The notes under the pieces: model-generated
The model's input: the letters and a program-made list of their open reading frames with translations, nothing else
Databases searched by the model: none
What the model was told of the DNA's origin: nothing
Part shown: positions 18,804-28,555 of the stretch, one piece after another
Layout: every line of letters begins with the position of its first letter
Numbering within the stretch: position 1 is the first letter of the stretch
NCBI RefSeq assembly: GCF_006636205.1
Contig: NZ_VIGB01000003.1
Location: 3,586,501-3,650,500, forward strand
Length of the DNA stretch: 64,000 nt
Reading direction: 5' to 3'
DNA from: Kitasatospora acidiphila
GTDB taxonomy: Bacteria; Actinomycetota; Actinomycetes; Streptomycetales; Streptomycetaceae
Translations under genes and position numbers: made by a program

Positions 18804-19948
18804 CAGCTCTGCCCGTTCTCCTGCTCGTCCGCGGGAGAAGCCCCGTCCTCGCGCTCCGCCGCGCCCTGCTCGATCACGCGCTCCGCGGCGAAGTGACACG
18901 CCGAGTCGTGCGCGGCCAGCCCGGTCAGCCAGGGCGGGCGGGCCAGCAGCGGCTCCTCGATGGCGCACTTCTCCTGGGCCTTCCAGCAGCGGGTGCGGAA
19001 CCGGCAGCCGGACGGCGGGTTGGCGGGTGACGGGACGTCACCGCTGAGCACGATCCGGTCCCGGGACTCCCGCGCTCTCGGGTCGGGGACCGGAACGGCG
19101 GAGAGCAGCGCCTGGGTGTACGGGTGGGTGGCGTGGTCGTAGATCTCCAGGTCGGAGCCGATCTCCACCAGCTTGCCCAGGTACATCACGCCGACCCGGT
19201 CGGAGATGTGCCGCACGATGGACAGGTCGTGGGCGATGAACATGTACGAGAGGTTGAACTCGCCCTGCAACTGCTCCAGCAGGTTGATCACCTGGGCCTG
19301 CACCGAGACGTCCAGCGCGGAGACCGGCTCGTCGCAGATGATCACCTCGGGCTTGAGCGCCAGGCCGCGGGCGATGCCGATCCGCTGGCGCTGGCCGCCG
19401 GAGAACTGGTGCGGATACCGGTTGATGTACTCCGGGTTGAGGCCGACCACGTCCAGCAGGTCCTGCACGGCTTTGCGACGGTCGCCCTTGGGGGCAACCT
19501 CGGGATGGATCTCGAACGGCTCGCCGATGATGTCGCCGACCGTCATCCGCGGATTGAGCGAGGTGTACGGGTCCTGGAAGACCATCTGGATGTTGCGCCG
19601 GACCGCCTTCAGTGCCGAGCCGGTCAGCCGGGAGATCTCCTCGCCCTTGTAGCGGACCGATCCAGCGGTGGCCGGCTCCAGGTTCATCAGCACCTTGGCC
19701 AGCGTCGACTTGCCGCAGCCGGACTCGCCTACGATGCCCAGCGTCTCGCCCTTGATCAGGTCGAAGGAGACGCCGTCCACCGCCTTCACCGCACCGACGT
19801 GCTTCTTGAAGATCACGCCCTGGGTCAGCGGGAAGTGCTTGACCAGGTTGCGCACCTCCAGGATCGGCTCGCCCTCGGTGACCGACTGGGCGAACGCCGC
19901 CTCCTCCGGTTGGGCCGCGCCGAGCGCGGTGGCCCCGTCATTCACCAT
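18803..19948 (-). CDS. Peptide ABC importer ATPase (OppF/DppF type), second operon
   Basis: 381 aa. Walker [10 protein letters not shown], signature [15 protein letters not shown], Walker [14 protein letters not shown], and a C-terminal Cys region [18 protein letters not shown]...ACHF. Last gene of the minus-strand operon. Its ATG lies inside the restored end of the preceding ATPase gene (11-base overlap), so translation is coupled. Confidence 0.93.
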   Translation of the reverse strand: MVNDGATALGAAQPEEAAFAQSVTEGEPILEVRNLVKHFPLTQGVIFKKHVGAVKAVDGVSFDLIKGETLGIVGESGCGKSTLAKVLMNLEPATAGSVRYKGEEISRLTGSALKAVRRNIQMVFQDPYTSLNPRMTVGDIIGEPFEIHPEVAPKGDRRKAVQDLLDVVGLNPEYINRYPHQFSGGQRQRIGIARGLALKPEVIICDEPVSALDVSVQAQVINLLEQLQGEFNLSYMFIAHDLSIVRHISDRVGVMYLGKLVEIGSDLEIYDHATHPYTQALLSAVPVPDPRARESRDRIVLSGDVPSPANPPSGCRFRTRCWKAQEKCAIEEPLLARPPWLTGLAAHDSACHFAAERVIEQGAAEREDGASPADEQENGQS

Positions 19949-20995
19949 GGAGCGTCTCCTTCCAGAAGTGGCAGGCGCTGGCCCGGCCGGGCACGGGGGT
20001 GTCCGCCTCGTCCGTCACCTCGAGGAGGGCGGGTGCACCTCCCGGCAGATGGCCTGGGCCCGGGGGCAGCGCGGGTTGAACGGGCAACCCGGCGGGATCC
20101 GCAGCAGGTTGGGCGGCAGGCCCTTGATCGCGTAGAGCTCCTGGCCCTTCTGGTCCAGCCGCGGGATCGACTCCAGCAGGCCCTGGGTGTACGGGTGCGC
20201 GGGGCTGGCGTACAGCTCGCGGACCGGGGAGGTCTCCACGATCCGTCCGGCGTACATCACCGCGATCTTGTCCGCCACGTCGGCGACCACCCCGAGGTCG
20301 TGGGTGATCAGGATCAGGCCCATGTGGTACTCGTCCTGGAGATCCGCCAGCAGGTCCATCACCTGGGCCTGGACCGTGACGTCCAGTGCGGTGGTCGGCT
20401 CGTCGGCGATGATCAGGTCCGGCTCCAGGGCCAGCGCCATGGCGATCATGATGCGCTGGCGCATGCCGCCGGAGAACTGGTGCGGATAGTCGCCGACCCG
20501 CTCCTTGGCGGCCGGGATGCGCACCCGCTCCATCAGCTCGACCGCCTTCTCCTTGGCCTCCTTGCGGGAGGCCCCGCGGTGCACCCGGAACAGCTCGCCC
20601 AACTGGGCGCCGACGGTGTGCACCGGGTTGAGCGCGGAGAGCGCGTCCTGGAAGATCATCGCGATCTGGGAGCCGCGGATCTTGCGCCGCTCCTCCTTGC
20701 CCATGGTCAGCAGGTCGCGCCCCTTGAAGAGGAGCTGACCGCCCGTCACGAAGCCCGGCGGGCTGTCCAGGATGCCCATCACGGCCTGCGCGGAGACCGA
20801 CTTGCCGGAGCCCGACTCGCCCAGGACGGCCAGCGTCTCACCGGCCCGGACCGAGTAGTTCACCCCGTTGACCGCCTTGGCCACCCCGTCCCTGGTGCGG
20901 AACTCCACCTTCAGGTCGCGGACTTCGAGCAGCGGACCGGCTTCGGTGTCCGTCGTGGCCGCCCGTGGCTGCGCACTGGTGGTGCTGCTACTCAT
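19938..20995 (-). CDS. Peptide ABC importer ATPase (OppD/DppD type), frameshifted near its 3' end
   Basis: About 352 aa if restored. Walker [10 protein letters not shown], signature [15 protein letters not shown], Walker [14 protein letters not shown], and [20 protein letters not shown]. As written the frame then reads SSR and stops at 20015. Adding one C in the run at about 20022-20033 continues as [14 protein letters not shown]...ASACHFWKE, the conserved end of this family, and stops at 19938. This is strong evidence for a one-base error or mutation. The truncated product would lose the last Cys of the Cys motif. Confidence 0.88.
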
Positions 20996-21010
20996 CGCTG
21001 GTGGCCTCTC

Positions 21011-22039
21011 TCAGCGCAGCTTGGGGTCGAGGGCGTCGCGCACCGCGTCGCCGAGCATGATGAAGGCGAGCACCGTGATGCAGAGCGCGCCGGCTGGGAA
21101 GAGCAGCATGTGCGGTGCCACGCTGAAGGTGTCCGAGGCCGCCGAGATGTCGATGCCCCAGGAGACGGTCGGCGGTTTGAGGCCGACGCCCAGGTAGCTC
21201 AGGGTGGCTTCCAGGGCGATGTAGGTGCCGAGCGCGATGGTGGCGACCACGATGATGGGCGCGACCGCGTTGGGCAGGATGTGGCGGAGCATCAGCCGGC
21301 TGTTGCTCGCGCCGAGGGCCCTGGCCGCCGTCACGTAGTCCTGCTCCTTGGCCGTGATCACCGCGCCGCGCCCGATGCGGGCGAGCTGCGGCCAGCCCAG
21401 CACCACGATGAAGGCCACCACGATCCAGATCGACTTGACCTTGATCACGGAGAGGAAGACCAGGCCGCCGAGCAGGATCGGGATGCCGAAGAAGATGTCG
21501 GCGACCCGGGAGATCAGCGAGTCGGCCCAGCGGCCGAAGAAGCCGGCCAGGCCACCCAGCACGGTGCCGACGAGCGCCGCGCCGACGGTGGCGCAGACGC
21601 CGACCGTGATGGAGGCCCGGGCGCCGTAGACGGTGCGGGCGTAGACGTCGCAGCCCTGGGTGTCGTAGCCGAACGGGTGCCCGCCGGTGGGCCCCAGCTG
21701 GGACTTGGTCAGGTCGCAGCTGAGCGGGCTGGTCGAGGTCATCATGCCCGGGAAGATCGCCACCAGCACCAGGAAGATGATCAGCAGACCGGAGATGATG
21801 AAGATCGGGTTGGTCCGCAGGTCCCGCCAGGCGTCCTGCCAGAGGCTGCGCGGCGCCACCCGGTCGTCGGCGGCGGCGACCTCCGGCTCGTCCGGCAGCC
21901 GCTCGTTCTTGATTAAAGTCTCCGCCTCCATGGTGCCGAGGTCGAACTGGCGGCTCTCGACCGCACTCTGCATGTCCTCCTCTTCGGCGCCGGCCCCGGC
22001 CAGCGGATCCGCTTCGTTGTACTTCTCCTGATCAGGCAT
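21011..22039 (-). CDS. Peptide ABC importer permease (OppC/DppC type) containing a TTA codon
   Basis: 342 aa with a long acidic N-terminal tail (about 75 residues) before the first membrane segment (IFIISGLLIIFLVLVAIFPG). EAA loop DYVTAARALGASNSRLMLRHILPN. Codon 42 (positions 21914-21916, minus strand) is TTA, the rare leucine codon read in streptomycetes by the bldA tRNA; I found no other in-frame TTA in this window. The start overlaps the end of the upstream permease gene by 8 bases. Confidence 0.93.
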   Translation of the reverse strand: MPDQEKYNEADPLAGAGAEEEDMQSAVESRQFDLGTMEAETLIKNERLPDEPEVAAADDRVAPRSLWQDAWRDLRTNPIFIISGLLIIFLVLVAIFPGMMTSTSPLSCDLTKSQLGPTGGHPFGYDTQGCDVYARTVYGARASITVGVCATVGAALVGTVLGGLAGFFGRWADSLISRVADIFFGIPILLGGLVFLSVIKVKSIWIVVAFIVVLGWPQLARIGRGAVITAKEQDYVTAARALGASNSRLMLRHILPNAVAPIIVVATIALGTYIALEATLSYLGVGLKPPTVSWGIDISAASDTFSVAPHMLLFPAGALCITVLAFIMLGDAVRDALDPKLR

Positions 22040-22955
22040 ACCGGATCCTCGGGTCCAGGACCGCGTAGAGCAGGTCGACGAGCAGGTTGGCCGCCAGGAA
22101 GATGATCACCAGGACGGTCACGAAGCCGACCACGGTGTTGGTGCTCTGCCGCACGATCCCCTGGTAGAGGGTGTAACCGACACCGTGGATGTTGAAGATC
22201 CGCTCGGTGACAAGCGCGCCGCCCATCAGGGCGCCGAGGTCGGTGCCGAGGAAGGTGACCACGGGGATCAGCGAGTTGCGCAGCAGGTGGTTGACCACCA
22301 CCCGGCGCCTCGGCAGGCCCTTGGCCACCGCGGTGCGCACGAAGTCGGCCCGGGAGTTCTCGGCGACCGTGGTCCGGGTCAGCCGGGCGACGTAGGCCAG
22401 CGAGACCGAGGCCAGCACGATGCCGGGCAGGATCAGCGACTTGAAGGTGACGTCGAAGCCGACCGTGGCCGGCAGGATCCCCCACTTCACGCCGACCAGG
22501 TACTGCAGCACATAGCCGGTGACGAAGGTCGGGATCGAGATCACCACCAGGGTGAGGATCAGCACCGAGCTGTCCGCGACGTGCCCCCGGCGCAGGCCGC
22601 TGAGCAGCCCGAGGCCGATGCCGAAGACCACCTCGATGGTGAAGGCGACGGCCGTGAGCTTGAGCGTGGTCGGATAGGCGGCGGCCAGCTGCGAGGTGAC
22701 CGTCTGGCCGGTGAAGGTGGTGCCGAAGTCCCATCGGAAGAGCCGGCCCATGTACAGCAGGTACTGCTGCCAGAGCGGGTCGTTCAGGTTGTACTGGGCC
22801 CGGATCCGGGCGGCGACCGCCGGGTCCGGCGCCCGGTCCCCGAAGAGCGCGTTCACCGGGTCGCCCAGCGCGTGCACCATGACGAAGATCAGGAAGGTGG
22901 ACCCGATGAACACCGGGATCATCTGGAGCAGGCGTCTCAGGACGTAGCGTCCCAT
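22032..22955 (-). CDS. Peptide ABC importer permease (OppB/DppB type), second operon
   Basis: 307 aa, starting MGRYVLRRLLQMIPVFIGSTFLIFVMVHALGDP, a standard OppB first helix. EAA loop RADFVRTAVAKGLPRRRVVVNHLLRNSLIPVVTFLG. Start ATG 22955 has GGGAGGA at good spacing. Lies 70 bases after the binding protein gene in the same operon. Confidence 0.94.
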   Translation of the reverse strand: MGRYVLRRLLQMIPVFIGSTFLIFVMVHALGDPVNALFGDRAPDPAVAARIRAQYNLNDPLWQQYLLYMGRLFRWDFGTTFTGQTVTSQLAAAYPTTLKLTAVAFTIEVVFGIGLGLLSGLRRGHVADSSVLILTLVVISIPTFVTGYVLQYLVGVKWGILPATVGFDVTFKSLILPGIVLASVSLAYVARLTRTTVAENSRADFVRTAVAKGLPRRRVVVNHLLRNSLIPVVTFLGTDLGALMGGALVTERIFNIHGVGYTLYQGIVRQSTNTVVGFVTVLVIIFLAANLLVDLLYAVLDPRIRYA

Positions 22956-23025
22956 GCGTTCCTCCCACTGAGTCGGCGAGCGGCGGCGGTCGGGCTCCGC
23001 TCGGGAGCCGACCGCCGCCACCCGA

Positions 23026-24656
23026 CTAACTGACGGTGATCTGCCAGTAGACCGGGATGCTGAACGGGTCGAGCGTCACGTTGTTCACGTGGTTGGACCA
23101 GGCGACCGTACCGTTCTGGTACCAGAGCGGGATCGCCGGCACGTCGGTGATCAGCATCTTCTCGGCGGTCTGGAAGTCGGAGACCGCGGTGGCCTGGTTG
23201 GGCTCGGCGTTGGCCGTGTTCACCTGGGAGTCGAAGGCCTGGTTGTTGTAGTGCGAGTCGTTGGAGGACCCGGTGGTGGTGTACACCGGCTGCAGGAAGT
23301 CCTGGATCAGCGGGTAGTCCATCTGCCAGCCGGTCCGGAACGGTCCGGTCATCTTCTTGCTGGTGATCTGGTTGCGGAAGTCCGCGAAGGTGCCGATCGG
23401 GTTGCCGACGCAGGCCGTGTTGTTGCCCAGCGCCTGGTTGATGCTGTTGCAGGTGGCGTCGACCCAGTCCTTGTGGCCGCCGTCGGCGTTGTAGCTGATG
23501 GTCAGCTGGCCGCCGGGGATGCCGCCGCCCTGCTGGATCAGCTGCTTCGCCATGGTCGGGTTGTAGGTGCACAGCTGGCCGCAGAGGCCGTCCTTGAAGC
23601 CGCCGGCCGTGCCCAGCACCGGGGAGGTCCAGTCGCTGGCCGGGGTCCGGGTGTTGGTGAAGATGTTCTTCACGATGGTGGGCCGGTCGATCGCCATCGA
23701 GATGCCCTGGCGTACCAGCTGGGCGCCGGGGGTGCTCCACTGGGGCTGGTAGAGCGGGAACGAGAGGGTCTGGATGATCCCGGCGGGGTGTTCAGGAACC
23801 GGCCGCCGCTGGGTCCGTTCGCCAGGGTCTTCAGCGCCGTGGTGGAGAGCGTGTTGTCCACGTCCAGCGCGCCGGACTGCAGGTCCGAGTAGGCCGCGTT
23901 GGGGTCGGTGTAGACGGTGAGCGTGATGCCGCCGTTCTTCGGCTTGTTGGTGCCGCTGTAGTTCGGGTTCGGCACCAGCTGCATCTGCTGGCTGCGGGTG
24001 TACGACTGGATCATGTACGACCCGTTGCCGACCGGCTTGTTCAGATAGGCGGCGTGGTTGCTGAAGAAGCTCGCGGGCAGCGGGTAGTAGGCGCTGTAGC
24101 CCAGCGTTGCCGGCCAGGTGGAGAACTTCTGGGTGAGCGCCACCGTGAAGGTGTTGTCGTTGACCACCTTCAGGCCGGACATGGTCTGCGCGGTCGGCGC
24201 GCCGCTGGCCGGCGACACCTGGTCGTAGCCCTGGATGTAGGAGAAGAAGCTGCTGTTGATCTGCTTGTTGGTGGCGAGCGCCCCGTAGTTCCAGGCGTTC
24301 ACGTAGGACGAGGCGGTGACCGTGGTGCCGTCGCTGAACTTCCACCCCGGCTTCAGCGTCACCGTCCAGTTCTGCTGGTCGGACGAGGTGATCGAGTCCG
24401 CGTTGGCGTTGCTGGGGGCGCTGGTCTTCGGGTCGTACTGGATCAGGCCGGCGAAGATCATGTTCAGCACCGCGCCGCCGTTCACCTCGTTGGTGTTGGC
24501 CGGCTCCAACGGGTTCTGCGGGTCGCCCCACCAGGCTCGGACGATACCTCCGGACGACGAGCCGCCGCTGCTGTTGCTGCTGCTGCAGCCGGTGGCCGCC
24601 AGGGCCACCGAGGTCACAGCGATCACCGCCCAGCGGATCCGCTTGGCTGCGCGCAT
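23026..24656 (-). CDS. Peptide-binding lipoprotein (SBP_bac_5), second operon, frameshifted
   Basis: About 543 aa if restored. Signal peptide and lipobox ending AATGC (Cys24). The N-terminal frame runs to ...GGRFLNTPPG at about 23790; the rest (IIQTLSFPLYQPQWSTPGAQLVRQGISMAIDRP through WQITVS) is in another frame. One extra C in the run at about 23779-23788 joins them. SBP_bac_5 signatures sit on both sides (LKPGWKFSDGTTVTASSYVNAW; LWYQNGTVAWSN). Start ATG 24656 has AGGAGGG nearby. First gene of the minus-strand importer operon. Probably intact in the organism. Confidence 0.88.
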
Positions 24657-24776
24657 GGATGTCCCTCCTACCGGGGTGTGTGGTGCATCACACCCCATTC
24701 GAAGGTCGCCGCTGCGGCGGCGCACCCGCAGCAGGGCCTAAAGAGCGCGTGGTACCGCCGAACGGGTGCTGAAAAG

Positions 24777-24813
24777 CCGTCAGCCGGCTCCCCGACGGGG
24801 AACCGGCTGACGG
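24777..24813 (-). terminator. Terminator after typA
   Basis: 17-bp stem with one mismatch, 3-base loop, followed on the minus strand by CTTTTC. It lies 19 bases beyond the typA stop codon. Confidence 0.8.
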
Positions 24814-24831
24814 TCGATCAGCTGCTGGGCG

Positions 24832-26733
24832 TCAGCCCTTCTTGGCCCGCGAGGCGGTCCGGCCGCGGTCCTTCTGGTCCAGCACCACCTTGCGGATGCG
24901 CACCGTCTCCGGGGTGACCTCGATGCACTCGTCCTCGCGGCAGAACTCCAGCGACTGCTCCAGCGAGAGCTTGCGCGGCGGGACGATCGACTCAGCCACA
25001 TCGGCGTTCGAGGAACGCATGTTGGTGAGCTTCTTCTCCTTGGTGATGTTGACGTCCATGTCGTCGGCGCGGGAGTTCTCGCCGACGATCATGCCCTCGT
25101 ACACCTCGGTGCCCGGGTCGCAGAAGAGCACGCCGCGCTCCTGCAGGTTGGTCATCGCGAAGGCGGTGACCACACCGGCCCGGTCGGCGACCAGCGAGCC
25201 GTTGTTGCGGGTGGTCAGGGTGCCGAACCACGGCTCGTGGCCCTCGTGGATCGAGTGCGCGATGCCGGTGCCGCGGGTGCTGGTCAGGAACTCGGTCCGG
25301 AAGCCGATCAGACCGCGGGACGGGACGACGAACTCCATCCGGACCCAGCCCGAGCCGTGGTTGGACATGTTGTCCATCCGGCCCTTGCGGACGCCCATCA
25401 GCTGGGTGACGGCGCCCATGTGCTCCTCGGGCACGTCAACGGTGAGGCGCTCGACCGGCTCGTGGGTCTTGCCGTTGACCTCCTTGGTGACCACCTGCGG
25501 CTTGCCGACGGTCAGCTCGAAGCCCTCGCGGCGCATGGTCTCGATCAGGATGGCCAGCGCCAGCTCACCGCGGCCCTGCACCTCCCAGGCGTCCGGGCGC
25601 TCGGTGTCCAGCACCCGCAGCGAGACGTTACCGATCAGCTCGCGGTCCAGGCGGTCCTTCACCTGGCGGGCGGTGACCTTGCGGTCCTTGACCGCGGACT
25701 TGGCGTCCGCGCCCTTGCCGGAGCCGCCGCGGCCGACCAGCGGCGAGGTGTTGGTGCCGATGGTCATCGAGATCGCCGGCTCGTCAACCGTGATCAGCGG
25801 GAGCGCGATCGGGTTCTCGGGGTCGGCCAGGGTCTCACCGATCATGATCTCCGAGATGCCGGCGACGGCACAGATGTCGCCCGGGCCGGCCTGCTCGGCG
25901 GGCTTGCGGGTGAGCGCCTCGGTCATCAGCAGCTCGGAGATGCGCACGTTCTGGATCGAGCCGTCGCGCTTGATCCACGCGACCGTCTGGCCCTTCTTGA
26001 GGTAGCCCTGCTCGACCCGGAGCAGCGCGATCCGGCCGAGGAAGTTGTCCGCGTCCAGGTTGGTGACGTGGGCCTGCAGCGGGGCGTCCTCGTCGTAGAC
26101 CGGGGCCGGGACGGAGTCCAGGATGGTGGAGAAGAACGGCTCCAGGCTGTCGCTGTCGGCCGGGACGGTGCCGTTCTCCGGCTTGGTCAGCGAGGCGATG
26201 CCGTCACGGGCGCAGGCGTAGACGATCGGGAACTCGATCTGGTCCTCGTCCGCGTCCAGGTCCAGGAACAGGTCGTAGGTCTCGTTGACGACCTCGTCGA
26301 TCCGGGAGTCCGGACGGTCGGTCTTGTTGATGCAGAGGATCACCGGCAGCTTGGCCTGCAGGGCCTTGCGCAGCACGAAGCGGGTCTGCGGCAGCGGGCC
26401 CTCGGAGGCGTCCACCAGCAGCACCACCGCGTCCACCATGGACAGGCCGCGCTCGACCTCACCACCGAAGTCGGCGTGGCCGGGGGTGTCGATGATGTTG
26501 ATGGTGATCGGCTCGCCACCACCCTTGGGGTGGTACTTGACCGCGGTGTTCTTGGCGAGAATGGTGATGCCCTTCTCGCGCTCGAGGTCGTTGGAGTCCA
26601 TCATGCGGTCGTCGAGGTGCTGGTGAGCCGCGAAGGCGCCGGCCTGCTTGAGCATCGCGTCGACCAGGGTCGTCTTCCCGTGGTCGACGTGGGCGACGAT
26701 GGCGACGTTGCGGATGTCATTGCGCGTGGGCAT
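24832..26733 (-). CDS. typA: TypA/BipA ribosome-associated translational GTPase
   Basis: 633 aa. G1 [10 protein letters not shown]2 region REKGITI, G3 [12 protein letters not shown]4 NKTD; then EF-Tu domain II, EF-G III/V-like domains and the BipA C-terminal domain. Binds the ribosome in its GTP form and aids 50S assembly and stress adaptation. Start MPTRNDIRN at 26733 matches the family; the 28-codon upstream extension has no family similarity. Confidence 0.95.
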   Translation of the reverse strand: MPTRNDIRNVAIVAHVDHGKTTLVDAMLKQAGAFAAHQHLDDRMMDSNDLEREKGITILAKNTAVKYHPKGGGEPITINIIDTPGHADFGGEVERGLSMVDAVVLLVDASEGPLPQTRFVLRKALQAKLPVILCINKTDRPDSRIDEVVNETYDLFLDLDADEDQIEFPIVYACARDGIASLTKPENGTVPADSDSLEPFFSTILDSVPAPVYDEDAPLQAHVTNLDADNFLGRIALLRVEQGYLKKGQTVAWIKRDGSIQNVRISELLMTEALTRKPAEQAGPGDICAVAGISEIMIGETLADPENPIALPLITVDEPAISMTIGTNTSPLVGRGGSGKGADAKSAVKDRKVTARQVKDRLDRELIGNVSLRVLDTERPDAWEVQGRGELALAILIETMRREGFELTVGKPQVVTKEVNGKTHEPVERLTVDVPEEHMGAVTQLMGVRKGRMDNMSNHGSGWVRMEFVVPSRGLIGFRTEFLTSTRGTGIAHSIHEGHEPWFGTLTTRNNGSLVADRAGVVTAFAMTNLQERGVLFCDPGTEVYEGMIVGENSRADDMDVNITKEKKLTNMRSSNADVAESIVPPRKLSLEQSLEFCREDECIEVTPETVRIRKVVLDQKDRGRTASRAKKG

Positions 26734-26876
26734 GCGGAGCGAACTCTCCCGGAGTCGTGGGTTGTGGCGCCCCGGTGCATTCCCTGACCGGTCCACCTGC
26801 CGGGCGGCACATGCCACGGCTTGTCCTATGGTACGTGGCCGGGGTGCGTAACCGCTCAGCAGGCGATGATCATCAC

Positions 26877-28432
26877 TCAGCGCAGGAACCCGAGATCCTG
26901 GTAGCGCGGCCAGCCGAAGCCGTAGGCGCCGGCGCCGGCCACCCCGGTGCGCACGGCGACCAGCTCGGGGCGCTGGTACAGCGGGACCGAGTGGCCGATC
27001 TCCCAGATCCGCTGGTCAGCCCGCTGGAGCAGGGCGGTCTGCCGGGCCTGGTCGGGCTCGGCGGCGGCCTGGTCGAAGAGCCCGTCGATCTCGTCGGTCC
27101 CGACGCCCGCGTAGTTGAGGCCGGCCACCGGACGACCGTCCGGGCCCGGGCGCGGCTTGGCGTAGAGCGCGCGCTCGTCCACGGCCGGGAAAGCGGTGGC
27201 CGGCCAGGAGAACAGCGCCAGGTCCCAGTCGCCGGCCGCCAGGTGGTCGTGGACGAACCCGGCCACCGGCAGCGCCCTGGCGTGCAGCGTGACGCCGTGC
27301 GGGGCGAGCTGGGCGGTCAGCGCGTCGGCGGTGCGGCGGGCGGTGGCCGAGTCGTCCGGGTAGATCAGGTCCAGGGTCAGGTGCAGCGGCTTGGCGCTGC
27401 TGCCGAGCACCGTGCCGTCGTCGCGGTAGCCGGCCTGGTCGGCCATCAGCAGGTGGTTGCCGAGCGGCGCCGCGGCCACCCCGAGCGGGCCCAGCGCCGC
27501 CTGGGCCAGCTTGCCGCGGTCCACCAGGGCGGCCAGCGCGCGGCGCGCCGCGGTGTCGGCCAGCGGGCCGCGGGCGCCGTTCAGGGTGAGCTGGGTGAAG
27601 GAGGGGCGGCCGCCCGGTGCAGGGTGATGCCGGGCAGCGCCTCGGCCCGGCGCAGGGTCTGCGCCGCCGAGTCGAGGGCGTCGGCGGACTTGGCGGCCGG
27701 CGGGTGGTCGACGGTGCCCTCCAGGGCGGCCACGTCGACCTGCTGGCTCTGCAGGGCGGCCAGCCGGTCGGGGGTGGCCAGGAAGTCGATCTCGTCGACT
27801 TTGGGCGGATCGCCCCACCAGCGCGGGTTGCGCACCAGGGTCGCCCTGCCGTTCTTGGCGTCCAGGGTGCCGACGGTGAACGGGCCGGCGGTCAGCCGGC
27901 CGGCCGCCGGGTCGAGTGGGCTGAACAGCGCCTGCCACTGGGCGTACGGCTGCCGGAAGACCACCCTGACCTGGTGCGGGCCGGCGCCCGGCGCGACCGA
28001 CTCGATGGCGCCGTAGCCCGGGTGGCTGTCGCGCAGTGCGGTCCACTGGGCGTTGAAGTCCGCCGCGCTCAGCGGGGTGCCGTCGCTCCACACCGCCTTG
28101 GGGTTGAGCCGGTAGGTGACGGTTCGGCCGGCCACCTCGGCGCCGGCCAGGTAGTCCGGGTCGGGTACCGGGCGGGCGTGCTCGTCCAGCCGGTAGAGGC
28201 TCGGCAGCACCGCGTGGGCGATCAGGGCGGTGTCCGGCGGGGCGTCGGCGGTGTAGACGTCCAGGTCGGCAGGCACCTGGTCGACCGCCCAGCGCAGCGT
28301 GCCGCCCTGGCGGACGGCGCCGCGGTCGGCCCGGGTCAGGTCGGCGGCCGGCGCCGACGCGGCGGGGGCCGGCGATCCGGAGCAGCCCGTCAGGGCACCG
28401 AGCGCCAGCAGGGCGGCGAGCAGACGTCTCAT
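26877..28432 (-). CDS. Orphan peptide-binding lipoprotein (SBP_bac_5), frameshifted
   Basis: About 518 aa if restored. Signal peptide with lipobox LTGC (Cys17). First frame: GGTLRWAVDQVPADLDVYTADAPPDT ... ALPGITLHRAAAP; second frame: PSFTQLTLNGARGPLADTAARRALAAL ... YGFGWPRYQDLGFLR. One missing C at about 27601-27607 explains the break. No permease or ATPase gene lies nearby, so it may feed one of the two importers to the left, or act alone as a sensor. Divergent from the sdh operon. Confidence 0.83.
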
Positions 28433-28531
28433 GCGGCCACTCAACTCCAGCGACCCGTCGAAAAGCTGACGGCACGACAAGCCGACACCCCATCGGCGCA
28501 ATGAACTCCGGTCAGAACCCTTCCGAGAGAT

Positions 28532-28547
28532 TGTGATCAAGGTCACA
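28532..28547 (+). promoter_or_regulatory. Crp/Rex-type dyad in front of sdh operon
   Basis: TGTGA-N6-TCACA dyad. It contains GTGATCAAGGTCAC, an exact match to the published S. coelicolor Crp consensus GTGN6GNCAC, and also resembles the Rex operator TTGTGAACGCGTTCACAA (all six bases of the left arm, five of the six of the right arm). It ends only 8 bases before the sdhC ATG. Confidence 0.6.
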
Positions 28548-28555
28548 CTTCCAGA

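Noticed and set aside
20031..20066. Resemblance to the dispersed GGGGGCACCTCCC repeat
   Set aside because: Only partly similar, and the codons match the conserved Cys motif of the OppD family, so this is ordinary coding sequence.
19124..21916. 930-aa plus-strand open frame across the peptide ABC genes
   Set aside because: Mirror of the ABC genes; Gly/Arg/His-rich translation without any domain.
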